A DNA stretch of 64,000 nucleotides from Rhizobium terrae (GCF_003425685.1 NZ_QJKM01000002.1:372001-436000); one strand, 5' to 3'; shown: positions 43,805 to 53,099, counted from the stretch's first letter. Made by a program: numbers and translations. The notes: generated by a model from the letters alone, not told the origin.

Positions 43805-45301
43805 TTACCTCATGACGGGCATGACGAACTCGGCGCCGTCCTTGATTCCCGACGGCCAGCGGGCGGTGATCGTCTTGGTCTTCGTCCAAAACTTGATCGA
43901 ATCCGTGCCGTGCTGGTTGAGGTCGCCGAAGGAGGATGCTTTCCAGCCGCCGAAGGAATGATAGGCAAGCGGCACCGGGATCGGCACGTTGATGCCGATC
44001 ATGCCGATGTTGACGCGGCTCGCGAAGTCGCGGGCCGCATCGCCGTCGCGGGTGAAGATCGCGACGCCGTTGCCGTATTCATGCTTCATCGGCAGCGACA
44101 GGGCTTCTTCATAGTTATGAGCGCGGACTACTGAGAGGACCGGGCCGAAGATTTCCGTCTTGTAGATGTCCATCTCCGGCGTGACGTGGTCGAACAGGGT
44201 GCCGCCAACGAAATAGCCGTTCTCGTAACCCTGCAGCTTAAAGCCGCGGCCGTCGACCACAAGCCTGGCGCCTTCCTCGACGCCGCGGTCGATCAGGCCG
44301 TTGATGCGCGCATGCGCTTCCTTGGTGACGACAGGACCCATGTCGGCCTTCTCGTCCGTATAAGGGCCGATGCGCAGGCTCTCGATCTTCGGCGTCAGCT
44401 TCTCGACGAGCCGGTTGGCGGTGTCTTCGCCGACGGGGACGGCGACGGAAACGGCCATGCAGCGCTCGCCGGCCGAACCGTAACCGGCGCCCATGAGAGC
44501 GTTGACGGCCTGATCCATGTCGGCGTCCGGCATGATGATCATGTGGTTCTTGGCGCCGCCGAAACACTGGGCGCGCTTGCCGTTCATCGCGGCCGTGCCA
44601 TAGACGTAACGGGCGATCGGGGTGGAGCCGACAAAGGAAATGGCGCCGATATCCGGATCCGTCAGGATCGCGTCGACGGCAGCCTTGTCGCCGTTGACGA
44701 CGTTGAGGATGCCTGCGGGCAGGCCTGCCTCGATCATCAGCTCGGCAAGCCGGATCGGCACGGACGGATCACGCTCGGAGGGCTTCAGGATGAAGGCGTT
44801 GCCGCAGGCGATCGCGGGGGCGAACATCCACATCGGGATCATGGCCGGGAAGTTGAACGGCGTAATGCCCGCGCCGATGCCGACCGGCTGGCGCATGGAA
44901 TACATGTCGATCGCCGGACCCGCGCCCTCCGTGAACTCGCCCTTGGAGAGGTGCGGAATGCCGATGACGAATTCACAGACTTCCAGGCCGCGAACGAGAT
45001 CGCCCTTAGAATCTTCCACCGTCTTGCCATGCTCGCTGGAGAGCAGCGTCGCCAGTTCGTCCATGTTCTGGTTCAGGAGATCGACGAATTTCATGAAAAC
45101 GCGGGCGCGGCGCTGCGGGTTGGTCGCCGCCCATTTCGGCTGGGCTTCCTTGGCATTTTCGACGGCCGCCCGGATTTCCGAAACGTTTGCCAACGAAAGT
45201 TTGGCCTGAACCTCACCGGTCGCGGGATTGAAGACGTCCGACGTGCGGCCGCTTGTGCCGGCGACACGCTTGCCGCCGATGAAATGCCCGATCTCACGCA
45301 T
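43805..45301 (-). CDS. mmsA: Methylmalonate-semialdehyde dehydrogenase (CoA-acylating)
   Basis: Converts (methyl)malonate semialdehyde to propionyl-/acetyl-CoA in valine and myo-inositol catabolism (the IolA role); 498 aa from ATG 45301 with AGGAGGAG upstream. ALDH6 features: IGAGITPFNFPAMIPMWMFAPAIACGNAFILKPSERDPS, GSTPIARYVYGTAAMNGKRAQCFGGAKNHMII, catalytic Cys in GYGSAGERCMAVSVAV, and the C-terminal SFGGWKASSFGDLNQHGTDSIKFWTKTKT. The usual ALDH glutamate base is absent, as in this CoA-dependent class. Divergent from a LysR gene whose start is 121 bp away, so a regulatory link is likely. Confidence 0.95.
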   Translation of the reverse strand: MREIGHFIGGKRVAGTSGRTSDVFNPATGEVQAKLSLANVSEIRAAVENAKEAQPKWAATNPQRRARVFMKFVDLLNQNMDELATLLSSEHGKTVEDSKGDLVRGLEVCEFVIGIPHLSKGEFTEGAGPAIDMYSMRQPVGIGAGITPFNFPAMIPMWMFAPAIACGNAFILKPSERDPSVPIRLAELMIEAGLPAGILNVVNGDKAAVDAILTDPDIGAISFVGSTPIARYVYGTAAMNGKRAQCFGGAKNHMIIMPDADMDQAVNALMGAGYGSAGERCMAVSVAVPVGEDTANRLVEKLTPKIESLRIGPYTDEKADMGPVVTKEAHARINGLIDRGVEEGARLVVDGRGFKLQGYENGYFVGGTLFDHVTPEMDIYKTEIFGPVLSVVRAHNYEEALSLPMKHEYGNGVAIFTRDGDAARDFASRVNIGMIGINVPIPVPLAYHSFGGWKASSFGDLNQHGTDSIKFWTKTKTITARWPSGIKDGAEFVMPVMR

Positions 45302-45422
45302 GGGTATGCTCCTCCTGCCTTGTGGCGATCTTTTTGGTATGGCCGAAGATACTCCAGCATTTGCACAAGGCAACGCCGTAGTTTACGCATCCATTGTGCA
45401 AATTTCGACATTGGAGCTTCAC

Positions 45423-46322
45423 ATGAACTGGGATGATGTGCGCATGTTCCTGGCTGTGGCCCGCTCCGGGCAAATCCTGGCCGCCTCCCGGCGGCTCGGC
45501 ATCAACCATGCCACGCTCGGCCGTCGCGTGACGGCACTGGAGGAAGACCTTCGCACGCGCCTTCTCATCCGCCGCACGAACGGCTGCGAGCTGACCGCCG
45601 AGGGCGAAGTCTTCTTCCGCGCCGCCGAGCGCATGGAAACGGAGATGCTGGCGGCTCAGGCAAGCACGGGCCGGATCGACGCGGCGATCGCCGGCACGGT
45701 CCGGATCGGCGCGCCGGACGGTTTCGGCGTGTCCTTCCTCGCCTCCCGGCTCGGCCGGCTGACGCGCCGGCATCCGGAACTGAAACTGCAGCTCGTGCCG
45801 GTGCCGCGTTCGTTTTCGCTATCACAACGCGAGGCCGATATCGCCATCACCATCGAACGGCCGGTCGAAGGACGGCTGGTTTCCTCCAAACTTACGGACT
45901 ATACGCTCGGCCTCTATGCGTCGAAGACCTATCTGGAGGAAGCGGGCACGCCGAAATCCGTCGAAGCGCTGAAGGGCCATCCGCGCATCGGTTACGTGGA
46001 CGACCTGATCTTCTCGCCCTCCCTCAACTTTACCGGCGAGGTGATGCGCGATTGGGACGCGAGTTTCGAGATTTCGAGCGCGATCGGCCAGACGGAGGCG
46101 GTGCGTTCGGGCGCCGGCATCGGCATTCTGCACGACTATGTGGCGCGAGGGTATCCGGAACTCGTGCGGGTGCTGCCTCAGATCGTCATCCGGCGTTCCT
46201 ACTGGACCACCTATCACGAAACCACGCGCGACCTCGTGCGACTGAGAACCGTCGTGGAATTCCTCAACGAACTGGTGGCGGAGGAAGGCGATATCTTCCT
46301 GAGCCCGGTCAGTGCTTCCTGA
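45423..46322 (+). CDS. LysR-family transcriptional regulator (probable mmsA regulator)
   Basis: LysR-type regulator of 299 aa, ATG 45423 with TTGGAG six bases upstream; the longer open frame upstream runs into mmsA and is not the start. Winged HTH: MNWDDVRMFLAVARSGQILAASRRLGINHATLGRRVTALEEDLRTRLLIRRTNGCELTAEGE; effector domain RIGAPDGFGVSFLASRLGRLTRRHPELKLQLVPVPRSFSLSQREADIAI. Its divergent position next to mmsA is the common arrangement of a regulator and its target. Its 3' end overlaps the convergent acyltransferase gene by 14 bp. Confidence 0.92.
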   Translation: MNWDDVRMFLAVARSGQILAASRRLGINHATLGRRVTALEEDLRTRLLIRRTNGCELTAEGEVFFRAAERMETEMLAAQASTGRIDAAIAGTVRIGAPDGFGVSFLASRLGRLTRRHPELKLQLVPVPRSFSLSQREADIAITIERPVEGRLVSSKLTDYTLGLYASKTYLEEAGTPKSVEALKGHPRIGYVDDLIFSPSLNFTGEVMRDWDASFEISSAIGQTEAVRSGAGIGILHDYVARGYPELVRVLPQIVIRRSYWTTYHETTRDLVRLRTVVEFLNELVAEEGDIFLSPVSAS

Positions 46323-47463
46323 ATGCGCGCAAGACGATCCATTTGAGCGGGCGGACCCTCTGCCAGATGTTGGTGGCCCGCAGGCGGGCCATCACTTTCA
46401 GCCGCGACCGATGAAAGCGGCCGAGCGGTGTGCGGACCACGGTCCGGCGCAAAAGCGGCACCGTCGTCTCGCAAGCTTCGAGCTTCCAGGGTTCGTTGCC
46501 GATGCCGTGGTCGAGATAGGTGTAACCGTTATCCTGCAGCCACTTCAACAGCATCAGATTGAGCGCCCGGCCCGGCGAGAATTTACTCCACTCCCCGGCC
46601 TCGAAGCCGATCAGCAGATCGTAGAGATGTCTGCCGCGGGTCAGGCTCCACGCGGTCGCGACGATCTCTTCGCCGACCTTCAAGGCGCAGAGATGCAACA
46701 CGCCCTCGGAAGCGAAAACCCGGTTGGCGCGGCGGAAGAACTCCAGCTTATGGGGCTCGGCATCGAATCCCGGCACCCGCGTCTCCTCGAAACGGCGCTG
46801 CTTCTGCCGCGCCATCGTCTCGAAGAAGAGTTCTCGGTCGGCGTCGTTTTCGGCGACGGCGAATTCCACCTTGCCGATGCGCTCCATACCGCGAATGCTC
46901 TTCTTCAGCGTCCTCAGGAAAGGCTGGGTCGCCTCGACGTCCTTCCAGGGGCGCGTCAGCACATTACCATGACAGGATTCGTCGTTCGGCTCCTCGGCAA
47001 GAAGCGCCAAAGGATTCTGGAGATCGGCGACATAGGCCGGCATTTTGTCGAGGAAAGCGATATCATAAGCCGGCAGCGCCTTTTCGATGGCCGACCACAG
47101 TTCCCGGGCCGCGTCCGTCGTCCAGATCCGGGTGGTCGGAAAAAGAATCGGAGCATTATAGTCGGCGACGCCTTCATCCATGAAGGTCAGGACGCGGGCT
47201 CCACGGTTGCGCTCGATCGTCAGGGGCACGAACAGCAATGGGCTGCCATCTCCGGTGCGGACCGCGACCAAAAGCGGTCTTGCCCTCTTTGCGGGCGCGA
47301 AGGTGGTGCACCAGGTCTCGATGAACTCGCGCGTCTGGAAGACATGGCAACGCGCATCGGCGATCAAACCGGCCCGCGGCCACTCCTCCGGCAGGTCCGC
47401 GGGATTTTCGACAACAGAAACGGAAAAAGCCGTATCCAGATCGTGCGTCGGACGGTGGAGCAT
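46309..47463 (-). CDS. GNAT-fold acyltransferase, CelD/BcsL-like
   Basis: Protein of 384 aa with the double-GNAT architecture of the CelD/FemAB-like family: FQTREFIETWCTTFAPAKRARPLLVAVRTGDGSPLLFVPLTIERNRG in the N-terminal half and GVLHLCALKVGEEIVATAWSLTRGRHLYDLLIGFEAGEWSKFSPGRALNLMLLKWLQDNGYTYLDHGIGNEPWKLEACETTVPLLR in the second, the latter being the acetyl-CoA-binding acetyltransferase core. In Rhizobium/Agrobacterium CelD is linked to cellulose synthesis; here no cel genes are adjacent, so the acceptor is unknown (polysaccharide or lipid). C-terminal residues are very basic (SRLKVMARLRATNIWQRVRPLKWIVLRAFRKH). Confidence 0.82.
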   Translation of the reverse strand: MLHRPTHDLDTAFSVSVVENPADLPEEWPRAGLIADARCHVFQTREFIETWCTTFAPAKRARPLLVAVRTGDGSPLLFVPLTIERNRGARVLTFMDEGVADYNAPILFPTTRIWTTDAARELWSAIEKALPAYDIAFLDKMPAYVADLQNPLALLAEEPNDESCHGNVLTRPWKDVEATQPFLRTLKKSIRGMERIGKVEFAVAENDADRELFFETMARQKQRRFEETRVPGFDAEPHKLEFFRRANRVFASEGVLHLCALKVGEEIVATAWSLTRGRHLYDLLIGFEAGEWSKFSPGRALNLMLLKWLQDNGYTYLDHGIGNEPWKLEACETTVPLLRRTVVRTPLGRFHRSRLKVMARLRATNIWQRVRPLKWIVLRAFRKH

Positions 47464-47702
47464 CGCGGTTTCCCGGCGGCTGGCTGAAGCGGTCTAGACC
47501 CAGATCAAAGTTTAAAAGGTAACATCCGCACGGGAAAAATGCCTTCCCGCCCGAACCGATCGGGAAATCGCCAAAGCTGTTGCAGACAAAATCGTGAGAC
47601 CGGCCGAGAAATTGGCCCTGCGCCTCGGGAATCCTCTATCAAGCCGGCGGACAGAAGTTAACCTGAAAGGATTGTTAACCTTAACCGGAGCGATGCGAAG
47701 GT

Positions 47703-47722
47703 CCAGCCGCCAAAGCGGCTGG
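47703..47722. terminator. Hairpin near XRE gene end
   Basis: CCAGCCGC/GCGGCTGG (47703-47710 with 47715-47722), perfect 8-bp stem and CAAA loop, 12 nt past the XRE stop. T-rich flank is on the plus strand, so its direction is unclear. Confidence 0.45.
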
Positions 47723-47733
47723 ATGCCTCTATT

Positions 47734-47976
47734 TTAGGCCAGGAATTGCGATACCGGAACCTTGAGTGCGGCGGCGATGCGTTTCAGCTTCGCAGGATCG
47801 GCGTCCGTACCGTTTTCGATCCGGAGAATCTCGTCGCCGACGAGCCCCGTCGTGATGGCCAGTTCATCGATGCTGTAGCCCATGGCGCGGCGCGCTTCGG
47901 CAACAGCGGAAGCAATATGTTGCGGAGAAAACTTGGCTCCGTTGGCGGAGGCGAAGTTGTTGATCGAAATTGTCAT
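47734..47976 (-). CDS. XRE-family helix-turn-helix protein
   Basis: Small DNA-binding protein of 80 aa consisting almost only of a Cro/C1 HTH: AVAEARRAMGYSIDELAITTGLVGDEILRIENGTDADPAKLKRIAAALKVPVSQFLA. The N-terminal ~20 residues (MTISINNFASANGAKFSPQHI) are extra. No partner such as a toxin or effector domain is fused or adjacent. The gene lies alone between the CelD-like gene and tRNA-His, with weak AGGA-like sequence (aggactag) upstream. Its target is unknown. Confidence 0.85.
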   Translation of the reverse strand: MTISINNFASANGAKFSPQHIASAVAEARRAMGYSIDELAITTGLVGDEILRIENGTDADPAKLKRIAAALKVPVSQFLA

Positions 47977-48213
47977 GATCCTAGTCCTTCCAAAAGAGCC
48001 TGCCGGTCAACCCGGGCAGGTGAAGGTGGGCAATAGCCCGAGACACGAGAGTCAAAAAATTTAGGCACTCGCAGCCTGAAAGATAGGCATGCTAATGATC
48101 CAGACAAGAGGAAATGGTGCGTCGCACAAAATTGTGTTCGTTTCCGGGCCAGCGGAACCGACGGGCAGACCATGCCCTACGAAGCCATCTCATCGTTTCT
48201 CTGATCTGGAGAA

Positions 48214-48290
48214 TGGTACGGTTGAGTGGGGTCGAACCACTGACCTCAGGTGCCACAAACCTGCGCTCTAACCAACTGAGCTACAACCGC
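48214..48290 (-). tRNA. tRNA-His (GTG anticodon), no encoded G-1
   Basis: Complete cloverleaf on the minus strand: acceptor GCGGTTG/CAACCGT (with a G1-U72 wobble), D arm GCTC/GAGC, anticodon stem CAGGT/ACCTG enclosing TTGTGGC (anticodon GTG), T arm AGTGG/CCACT, discriminator A73 and encoded CCA. The base before position 1 is T, so G-1 is not encoded, and the discriminator is A instead of C; this is a known trait of many alphaproteobacteria. Confidence 0.96.
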
Positions 48291-48369
48291 ACGAAGCGCT
48301 GTTTTGCGCCGTTCGGGGGTCACATACGGCGATCGGGCTCGTTTTGCAAGCCCCTTCCCGGCAAATTGA

Positions 48370-48397
48370 AGAAGCCGGAGCTTGGCTCCGGCCTTTT
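48370..48397. terminator. Terminator downstream of phasin
   Basis: GCCGGAGC (48374-48381) pairs with GCTCCGGC (48385-48392), TTG loop; flanking GAA/TTTT allows function in both directions. It lies 20-40 nt after the phasin stop. Confidence 0.75.
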
Positions 48398-48416
48398 CCC
48401 TTGAGCCACGTGCCGA

Positions 48417-48863
48417 TCAGGCGGCCTTGAAGGTCGCCATGGCCTTATCGGCGGCTTCCTTGCCGGGCTTGGCGATGTCTTCGGCAAGCTTGCGGGCAGC
48501 TTCCTGCATGCCCTTGGCCTGCTCGACGGTGACTTCGGCCTGCTTGCGGATGAATGCGGTCTGCAGCTCTAGGAGTTCGGAGATCGACTTTACGCCGAGC
48601 AGCGCTTCCATGTGATTGAGCGATACGTCGGCGTTGGTGCGAAGCGCATCAATTGCCTTCAGGCCGAGTTCGACGGAACCAGCCTGCGCCGACTGCATTG
48701 TAGATTCTACGGTCTTGGTAGCTTCCTCAGCAGCGGTTTTCATCTTAGCATAGGCCTCGCGGGACTGGGCGGCGCCCTTTTCGGCCAATTCGCGGAAGCT
48801 TTCGGTGAACTTCGACGGATCGAAAGCGGAGAAGGAAAAGATATCGTCGGTCTTGTATGCCAT
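48417..48863 (-). CDS. Phasin (polyhydroxyalkanoate granule-associated)
   Basis: Phasin_2-family protein of 148 aa that coats polyhydroxybutyrate granules. Helical, Ala/Glu/Lys-rich with no membrane segment or signal: FSAFDPSKFTESFRELAEKGAAQSREAYAKMKTAAEEATKTVESTMQSAQAGSVELGLKAIDALRTNADVSLNHMEALLGVKSISELLELQTAFIRKQAEVTVEQAKGMQEAARKLAED. The last residues (PGKEAADKAMATFKAA) form an Ala/Lys-rich tail. The upstream region holds two TGC-rich palindromes that resemble PhaR-binding sites. Fits with acetoacetyl-CoA synthetase and other C4 acyl-metabolism genes in the window. Confidence 0.92.
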   Translation of the reverse strand: MAYKTDDIFSFSAFDPSKFTESFRELAEKGAAQSREAYAKMKTAAEEATKTVESTMQSAQAGSVELGLKAIDALRTNADVSLNHMEALLGVKSISELLELQTAFIRKQAEVTVEQAKGMQEAARKLAEDIAKPGKEAADKAMATFKAA

Positions 48864-48933
48864 CGTTTCAGGTCCTCGTTGGCGTTTTCTTCGGCAGCAC
48901 CGAAGATTTCATGCCTCTTATATAGCCCATCTC

Positions 48934-48968
48934 ATTGTGCATTGCAATATCATTGTGCGCTGCACAAT
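48934..48968 (-). promoter_or_regulatory. Two TGC-rich palindromes upstream of phasin (putative PhaR sites)
   Basis: ATTGTGC-attgcaat (48934-48948) and the perfect palindrome ATTGTGC-gct-GCACAAT (48952-48968), 70-105 bp before the phasin ATG. Both contain the TGC-N3-GCA core reported for the PhaR repressor of phasin genes; the assignment comes from memory of that motif. Confidence 0.55.
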
Positions 48969-49100
48969 AAAATGAATTTCCAAATTAACCTTGGCGGCAG
49001 GTTTGGTTTGCACCGCTCTCGACCGCAAGGCGGTGGGCGGTTATTAACAATCCGTTAAATTCCGCAGGAAAGCGGTCACAAAATTCTGTAGGTCTGGCCC

Positions 49101-52100
49101 ATGTCCGCAGTTCAGTACCCGTTTATAGACATTGCCGTCCACGAACGCGTGCGTGACCGCTTTGCAGCGGGCGAGGCGATCGTGCTGTTCTCGCCGGACA
49201 TGAAGAATGCGCTCTGGGCGAACGGGCGCGGCGCCGAATTATTCGGCTTCAACGCCATCTACGATTTCCTCGACCAGGGCCCCAATCGTGCCGACATCGC
49301 ATTGCGCCAGACGGAGGCAGCATCGCGCCAGCTCGGCGCGGTCGGCGACATCCGCACCTTCACGATCCGCATCGCCGCCGGTTTCCAGCGCATTCCCGTG
49401 CAGGCGGCTTGCGAACTCGTCCAGGTCCAGGGTGAAACGGCGGTGCTGTTCAGCGCTCCGGTGAAAAAGGGCCGGCTGTCGCCCGCCGCCCGTGCGGCGC
49501 AGATGATCGAAGGTTTCGACGATCCCGACACGCATATGGCGGTGATCGACGCGGATGGCGAGGTGCTCGCCGCCTCTGCCGAATTTACGGGCCTCGGCGT
49601 CACGCCGCAAACGGCGAAGATGCTCGCGACCATGGCGGGCAGCGATCCGAGCCGGCTCGTCAAGCGGCCGATCCCGACTGTCAAGGGATACCTGCCGGCC
49701 GCCGTCGGGAAGCTCTCCGACGATCCGGCGCTGCATCTCCTGTTCACGGTGGAGACCGTGCAGGGGCGTTCCGCCGTCGAGAACGCCTTCGAGCCGAAGG
49801 ACGAGGTTCCGGCCGCAGCGGCGGCAGCCCTCGCGGAAGAAGCGGTAGCCCCCACCCCTGCCGAGCCGGCTGACGACCACGCCTTCCCCGAACAGGACGA
49901 GAGCCTCATCGTGGAGGCCGCGCCGTCCGACGCCTATGCCGAGGCGATCACCGCGGTTTGCGAGATCGAAGACACCGAGGAGCCGGAAGAAGAAATCTCG
50001 GTCGAGACTGGCGAGCTACCCCTGGCGGCCGACTCCGCGGCCATGGTCGAGGAACCTCAAGAGCAAATCCTCCGGGAAACCGCCGCGGAGGCCGTTTGGC
50101 AGGAGAAAGCGCCCTCCGACACAATCGAAGCGATCGAGACTGCAGAAGACCTCGTTCCCGATACCGAAGCCGCTGCAGAACAGGCGACGGAACCGGCGGA
50201 GCCGCAACCGGAAACACTTCCCGCTGCCGAGGAAGCGGAAAATCCCGAAGCCGCGGCGCCCGCACCGGCAGGGTTCGTATTCCGGCGCGATGCGCGCGCC
50301 ACACGGTTCGTCTGGAAGATCGATGCCGAAGGCCGGTTCAGCGAAGTCTCGAGCGAGTTCGCCGATGCGGTCGGTCCGCACGCCGCCGATATCAACGGCA
50401 TGGCATTTACCGATCTCGCAGCCCTTTTCCATCTCGATCCGGAAGGGAAGATCGCCGAACTGCTCGGCAAGCGCGACACTTGGTCCGGAAAGACCATATG
50501 GTGGCCGGTCGAGGGCACGTCGCTGGTCGTGCCGGTCGATCTGGCGGCTCTGCCGACCTATACCCGCACCCGCGAATTCGACGGCTTCCGCGGCTTCGGC
50601 ATCGTGCGTATCGCCGATGTGGCGGAAGACCCGGAGGCCATCGGGCTGACACTGGTTCCCGCGATGCCGGAGGACGTTGCCGGACCGGATGTACAAACCG
50701 CATCCGAGGCTTCCGAGTTCTCCGTAACCGATACGGGTTCGCAGACCGTCGGGGAAGACCTGCCGGCCCCCGAGGATGCCGTGGTCGCCGATACGGCAGA
50801 GCCCACCTTCCCCGAAACCCCGGCTGAGGACGATGTCATCGTCGAAGATGTGACTGCAGGGGAGCCGCCGGCCTTCACGCAGGACGACGGAGCGGAGAGC
50901 ACGCAGAATACCTCTTCCGATGTCGCGTCCGACGCATCGACCGGCGAGGCACCGGCTCAGGCGGAACCTGAATCGCAGATGTCCGGCCGGCAGGTTCCCT
51001 CGCTGCTTGACTGGCCGGCGGGCGAGCGTCCTGCGCTGAGGATCGTCGAAAATCCGGGCCGGCGCCATTCCGACAAGGTCATCCAGCTGGAAGAGCACCG
51101 CTCCAACCGCCGCGACGGCCTGACCCCTGTCGAACAGGCAGCGTTCCGGGAGATCGCGCGCCAGCTCGACAATTTCGTCGGCCGCCGCAACGAGGAAACG
51201 ACACCGGCCGGTCCCGAAACGCCGGCTCCCGATACGGCTGATGATATGACTTCGGTCGGACCGGCCGCCATCGACCCGGTACAGGATCCGCATGCGCCCC
51301 ACAGCGAGGAATACGGCATCACGCCGGTGGATCAGGCCGCAGGGGCGCGCCCCGAAGCTCCGGTGGAAGAGCGATCGGACGCCGAAGCGGGTTTCGAGGC
51401 GCAGCCGGCCGCGGGGCTGGAAGAGGATATTTCCGAGGCCGAGGCAGCCGCCTTCGGAGAAGACGCCAACCGGGCATTTGCCGACGAGCCGGACGAGGAC
51501 GCCGAAGCGGCGGCCGGCCCTGCCGCCGACCCGCATCCGGAACTTTCGGACCGCGAGCTGCTCAGCCAGATGATCCCGGTGCGCGAACGGATCAGCCTGT
51601 CGGCCGAGATCATCGACCAGATGCCGGTGGCGCTCCTCGTTCACAGCGGCGACGTGCTGATCCACGGCAATCCCGAATTCCTGCGGCTCACCGGCTACGC
51701 ATCGATCGACGAACTGGCGGAAGTCGGCGGCCTCGACGCGCTGTTGCAGCGCCAGGATCTTGAAGGCAAGACGACGGAGCCCGGCGGCATGGTGGTGGTG
51801 CGTGCCGACGACGCCGTCGTACCCGTCACCGCACGTCTGCAATCGGTCCGGTGGGATGATTCGACTGCGCTGATGCTGGCGCTGATGCCGGTTTCCGCCG
51901 AAAGCACGCCCCCGACAGAGGCCGGAGAGCCGGCCGAGATCATTCCGCTGCGTCCGCTCCGCTCCGCCGATCAGTTGCAGCGCCTCCAGGTCGAAGTCGA
52001 AGAGCTGCGCGCCATTCTGGAAACGGCCACCGACGGCGTGGTGATCATCGGCGCGGAAGGCGATATCCGGTCCATCAACCGGGCAGCCAGCGCCCTCTTC

Positions 52101-53099
52101 AACTACGACAACGAAGAGATCAACGGCAAACCCTTCGTCACCCTGTTCGCCCATGAAAGCCAGCGAGCGATCGTCGATTACCTCAGCGGGCTTTCCGGCC
52201 ATGGCGTTGCGAGCGTGCTGAACGATGGGCGGGAAGTGATCGGCCGCGAAGCCTCCGGCGGCTTCCTGCCGCTGTTCATGACGATCGGCAGGCTCACCTC
52301 CTCCAACGGCTATTGCGCCGTCATCCGCGACATTACCCAATGGAAGCGGACAGAGGACGAATTGCGGACCGCAAAGCGTGCCGCCGAAACGGCCAATGCC
52401 CACAAGAGCGATTTCCTGGCGCATGTCAGCCACGAGATCCGCACGCCGCTCAACGCGATCATCGGTTTCGCCGATATGATGGCAACCGAGCGCTTCGGCC
52501 CGATCGGTCATCCGCGCTATGTGGAATATGCCAACGATATCGGCCGGTCCGGCCGGCATGTGCTCGACATCGTCAACGACCTGCTCGACATCTCGAAGAT
52601 CGAAGCGGGTGAGATGGATCTCGACTTCATCGCCGTCGGGTTGAACGAAACGGTTTCGGAGGCCGTCTCATTGGTACAGCCGCAGGCCAACGGCCAGCGG
52701 GTGATCATCCGCACCGCGCTTTCCCACACCGTGCCGCAGGTGGTGGCCGACCTGCGTTCGATCAAGCAGATCGTCCTGAACATCCTGTCGAATGCCATCC
52801 GCTTCACGCCGTCAGGCGGACAGATCGTCGTGTCGACGGCCTATGAAACGAATGGCAGCGTGGTTCTCCGGGTTCGCGACACCGGGATCGGCATGACCCG
52901 TTCGGAACTGGAAATGGCCATGAAACCCTTCCGGCAGGTGGGCGCCGCCCGCAAGCGCGGCGACGGCACCGGCCTCGGCCTGCCGCTGACCAAGGCGATG
53001 GTCGATGCCAACCGCGCCGCCTTCTCGATCAGCTCAGCGCCGAACGAAGGCACGCTGGTGGAAATCACCTTCCCCTCGCCAAGAGTGCTGGCGAACTGA
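49101..53099 (+). CDS. Giant PAS-domain sensor histidine kinase, PdhS-like
   Basis: Histidine kinase of 1332 aa, at the long end for the group. Residues 1-~240 hold one or two PAS-like regions (VRDRFAAGEAIVLFSPDMKNALWANGRGAELFGF). A long acidic, low-complexity stretch (~240-395 and ~540-850, rich in Glu/Ala/Pro) flanks a PAS-like segment near 400-520 (KIDAEGRFSEVSSEFADAVG). Two further PAS domains lie near 855-950 (IIDQMPVALLVHSGDVLIHGNPEFLRLTGY) and 980-1090 (ILETATDGVVIIGAEGDIRSINRAASALF). The kinase core has phospho-acceptor His1111 (AHVSHEIRTPLNAIIGF), Asn1231 (LSNAIRFTP) and the Asp1260 G1 box (RVRDTGIGM). It resembles PleC/DivJ/PdhS kinases that phosphorylate DivK; CbrA- or PdhS1-type is a guess. 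No transmembrane helix. Confidence 0.85.
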   Translation: MSAVQYPFIDIAVHERVRDRFAAGEAIVLFSPDMKNALWANGRGAELFGFNAIYDFLDQGPNRADIALRQTEAASRQLGAVGDIRTFTIRIAAGFQRIPVQAACELVQVQGETAVLFSAPVKKGRLSPAARAAQMIEGFDDPDTHMAVIDADGEVLAASAEFTGLGVTPQTAKMLATMAGSDPSRLVKRPIPTVKGYLPAAVGKLSDDPALHLLFTVETVQGRSAVENAFEPKDEVPAAAAAALAEEAVAPTPAEPADDHAFPEQDESLIVEAAPSDAYAEAITAVCEIEDTEEPEEEISVETGELPLAADSAAMVEEPQEQILRETAAEAVWQEKAPSDTIEAIETAEDLVPDTEAAAEQATEPAEPQPETLPAAEEAENPEAAAPAPAGFVFRRDARATRFVWKIDAEGRFSEVSSEFADAVGPHAADINGMAFTDLAALFHLDPEGKIAELLGKRDTWSGKTIWWPVEGTSLVVPVDLAALPTYTRTREFDGFRGFGIVRIADVAEDPEAIGLTLVPAMPEDVAGPDVQTASEASEFSVTDTGSQTVGEDLPAPEDAVVADTAEPTFPETPAEDDVIVEDVTAGEPPAFTQDDGAESTQNTSSDVASDASTGEAPAQAEPESQMSGRQVPSLLDWPAGERPALRIVENPGRRHSDKVIQLEEHRSNRRDGLTPVEQAAFREIARQLDNFVGRRNEETTPAGPETPAPDTADDMTSVGPAAIDPVQDPHAPHSEEYGITPVDQAAGARPEAPVEERSDAEAGFEAQPAAGLEEDISEAEAAAFGEDANRAFADEPDEDAEAAAGPAADPHPELSDRELLSQMIPVRERISLSAEIIDQMPVALLVHSGDVLIHGNPEFLRLTGYASIDELAEVGGLDALLQRQDLEGKTTEPGGMVVVRADDAVVPVTARLQSVRWDDSTALMLALMPVSAESTPPTEAGEPAEIIPLRPLRSADQLQRLQVEVEELRAILETATDGVVIIGAEGDIRSINRAASALFNYDNEEINGKPFVTLFAHESQRAIVDYLSGLSGHGVASVLNDGREVIGREASGGFLPLFMTIGRLTSSNGYCAVIRDITQWKRTEDELRTAKRAAETANAHKSDFLAHVSHEIRTPLNAIIGFADMMATERFGPIGHPRYVEYANDIGRSGRHVLDIVNDLLDISKIEAGEMDLDFIAVGLNETVSEAVSLVQPQANGQRVIIRTALSHTVPQVVADLRSIKQIVLNILSNAIRFTPSGGQIVVSTAYETNGSVVLRVRDTGIGMTRSELEMAMKPFRQVGAARKRGDGTGLGLPLTKAMVDANRAAFSISSAPNEGTLVEITFPSPRVLAN

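Noticed and set aside
50016..52559. 847-aa minus-strand open frame within the histidine kinase gene
   Set aside because: Antisense to a gene with clear PAS and kinase motifs; no domain in the frame.
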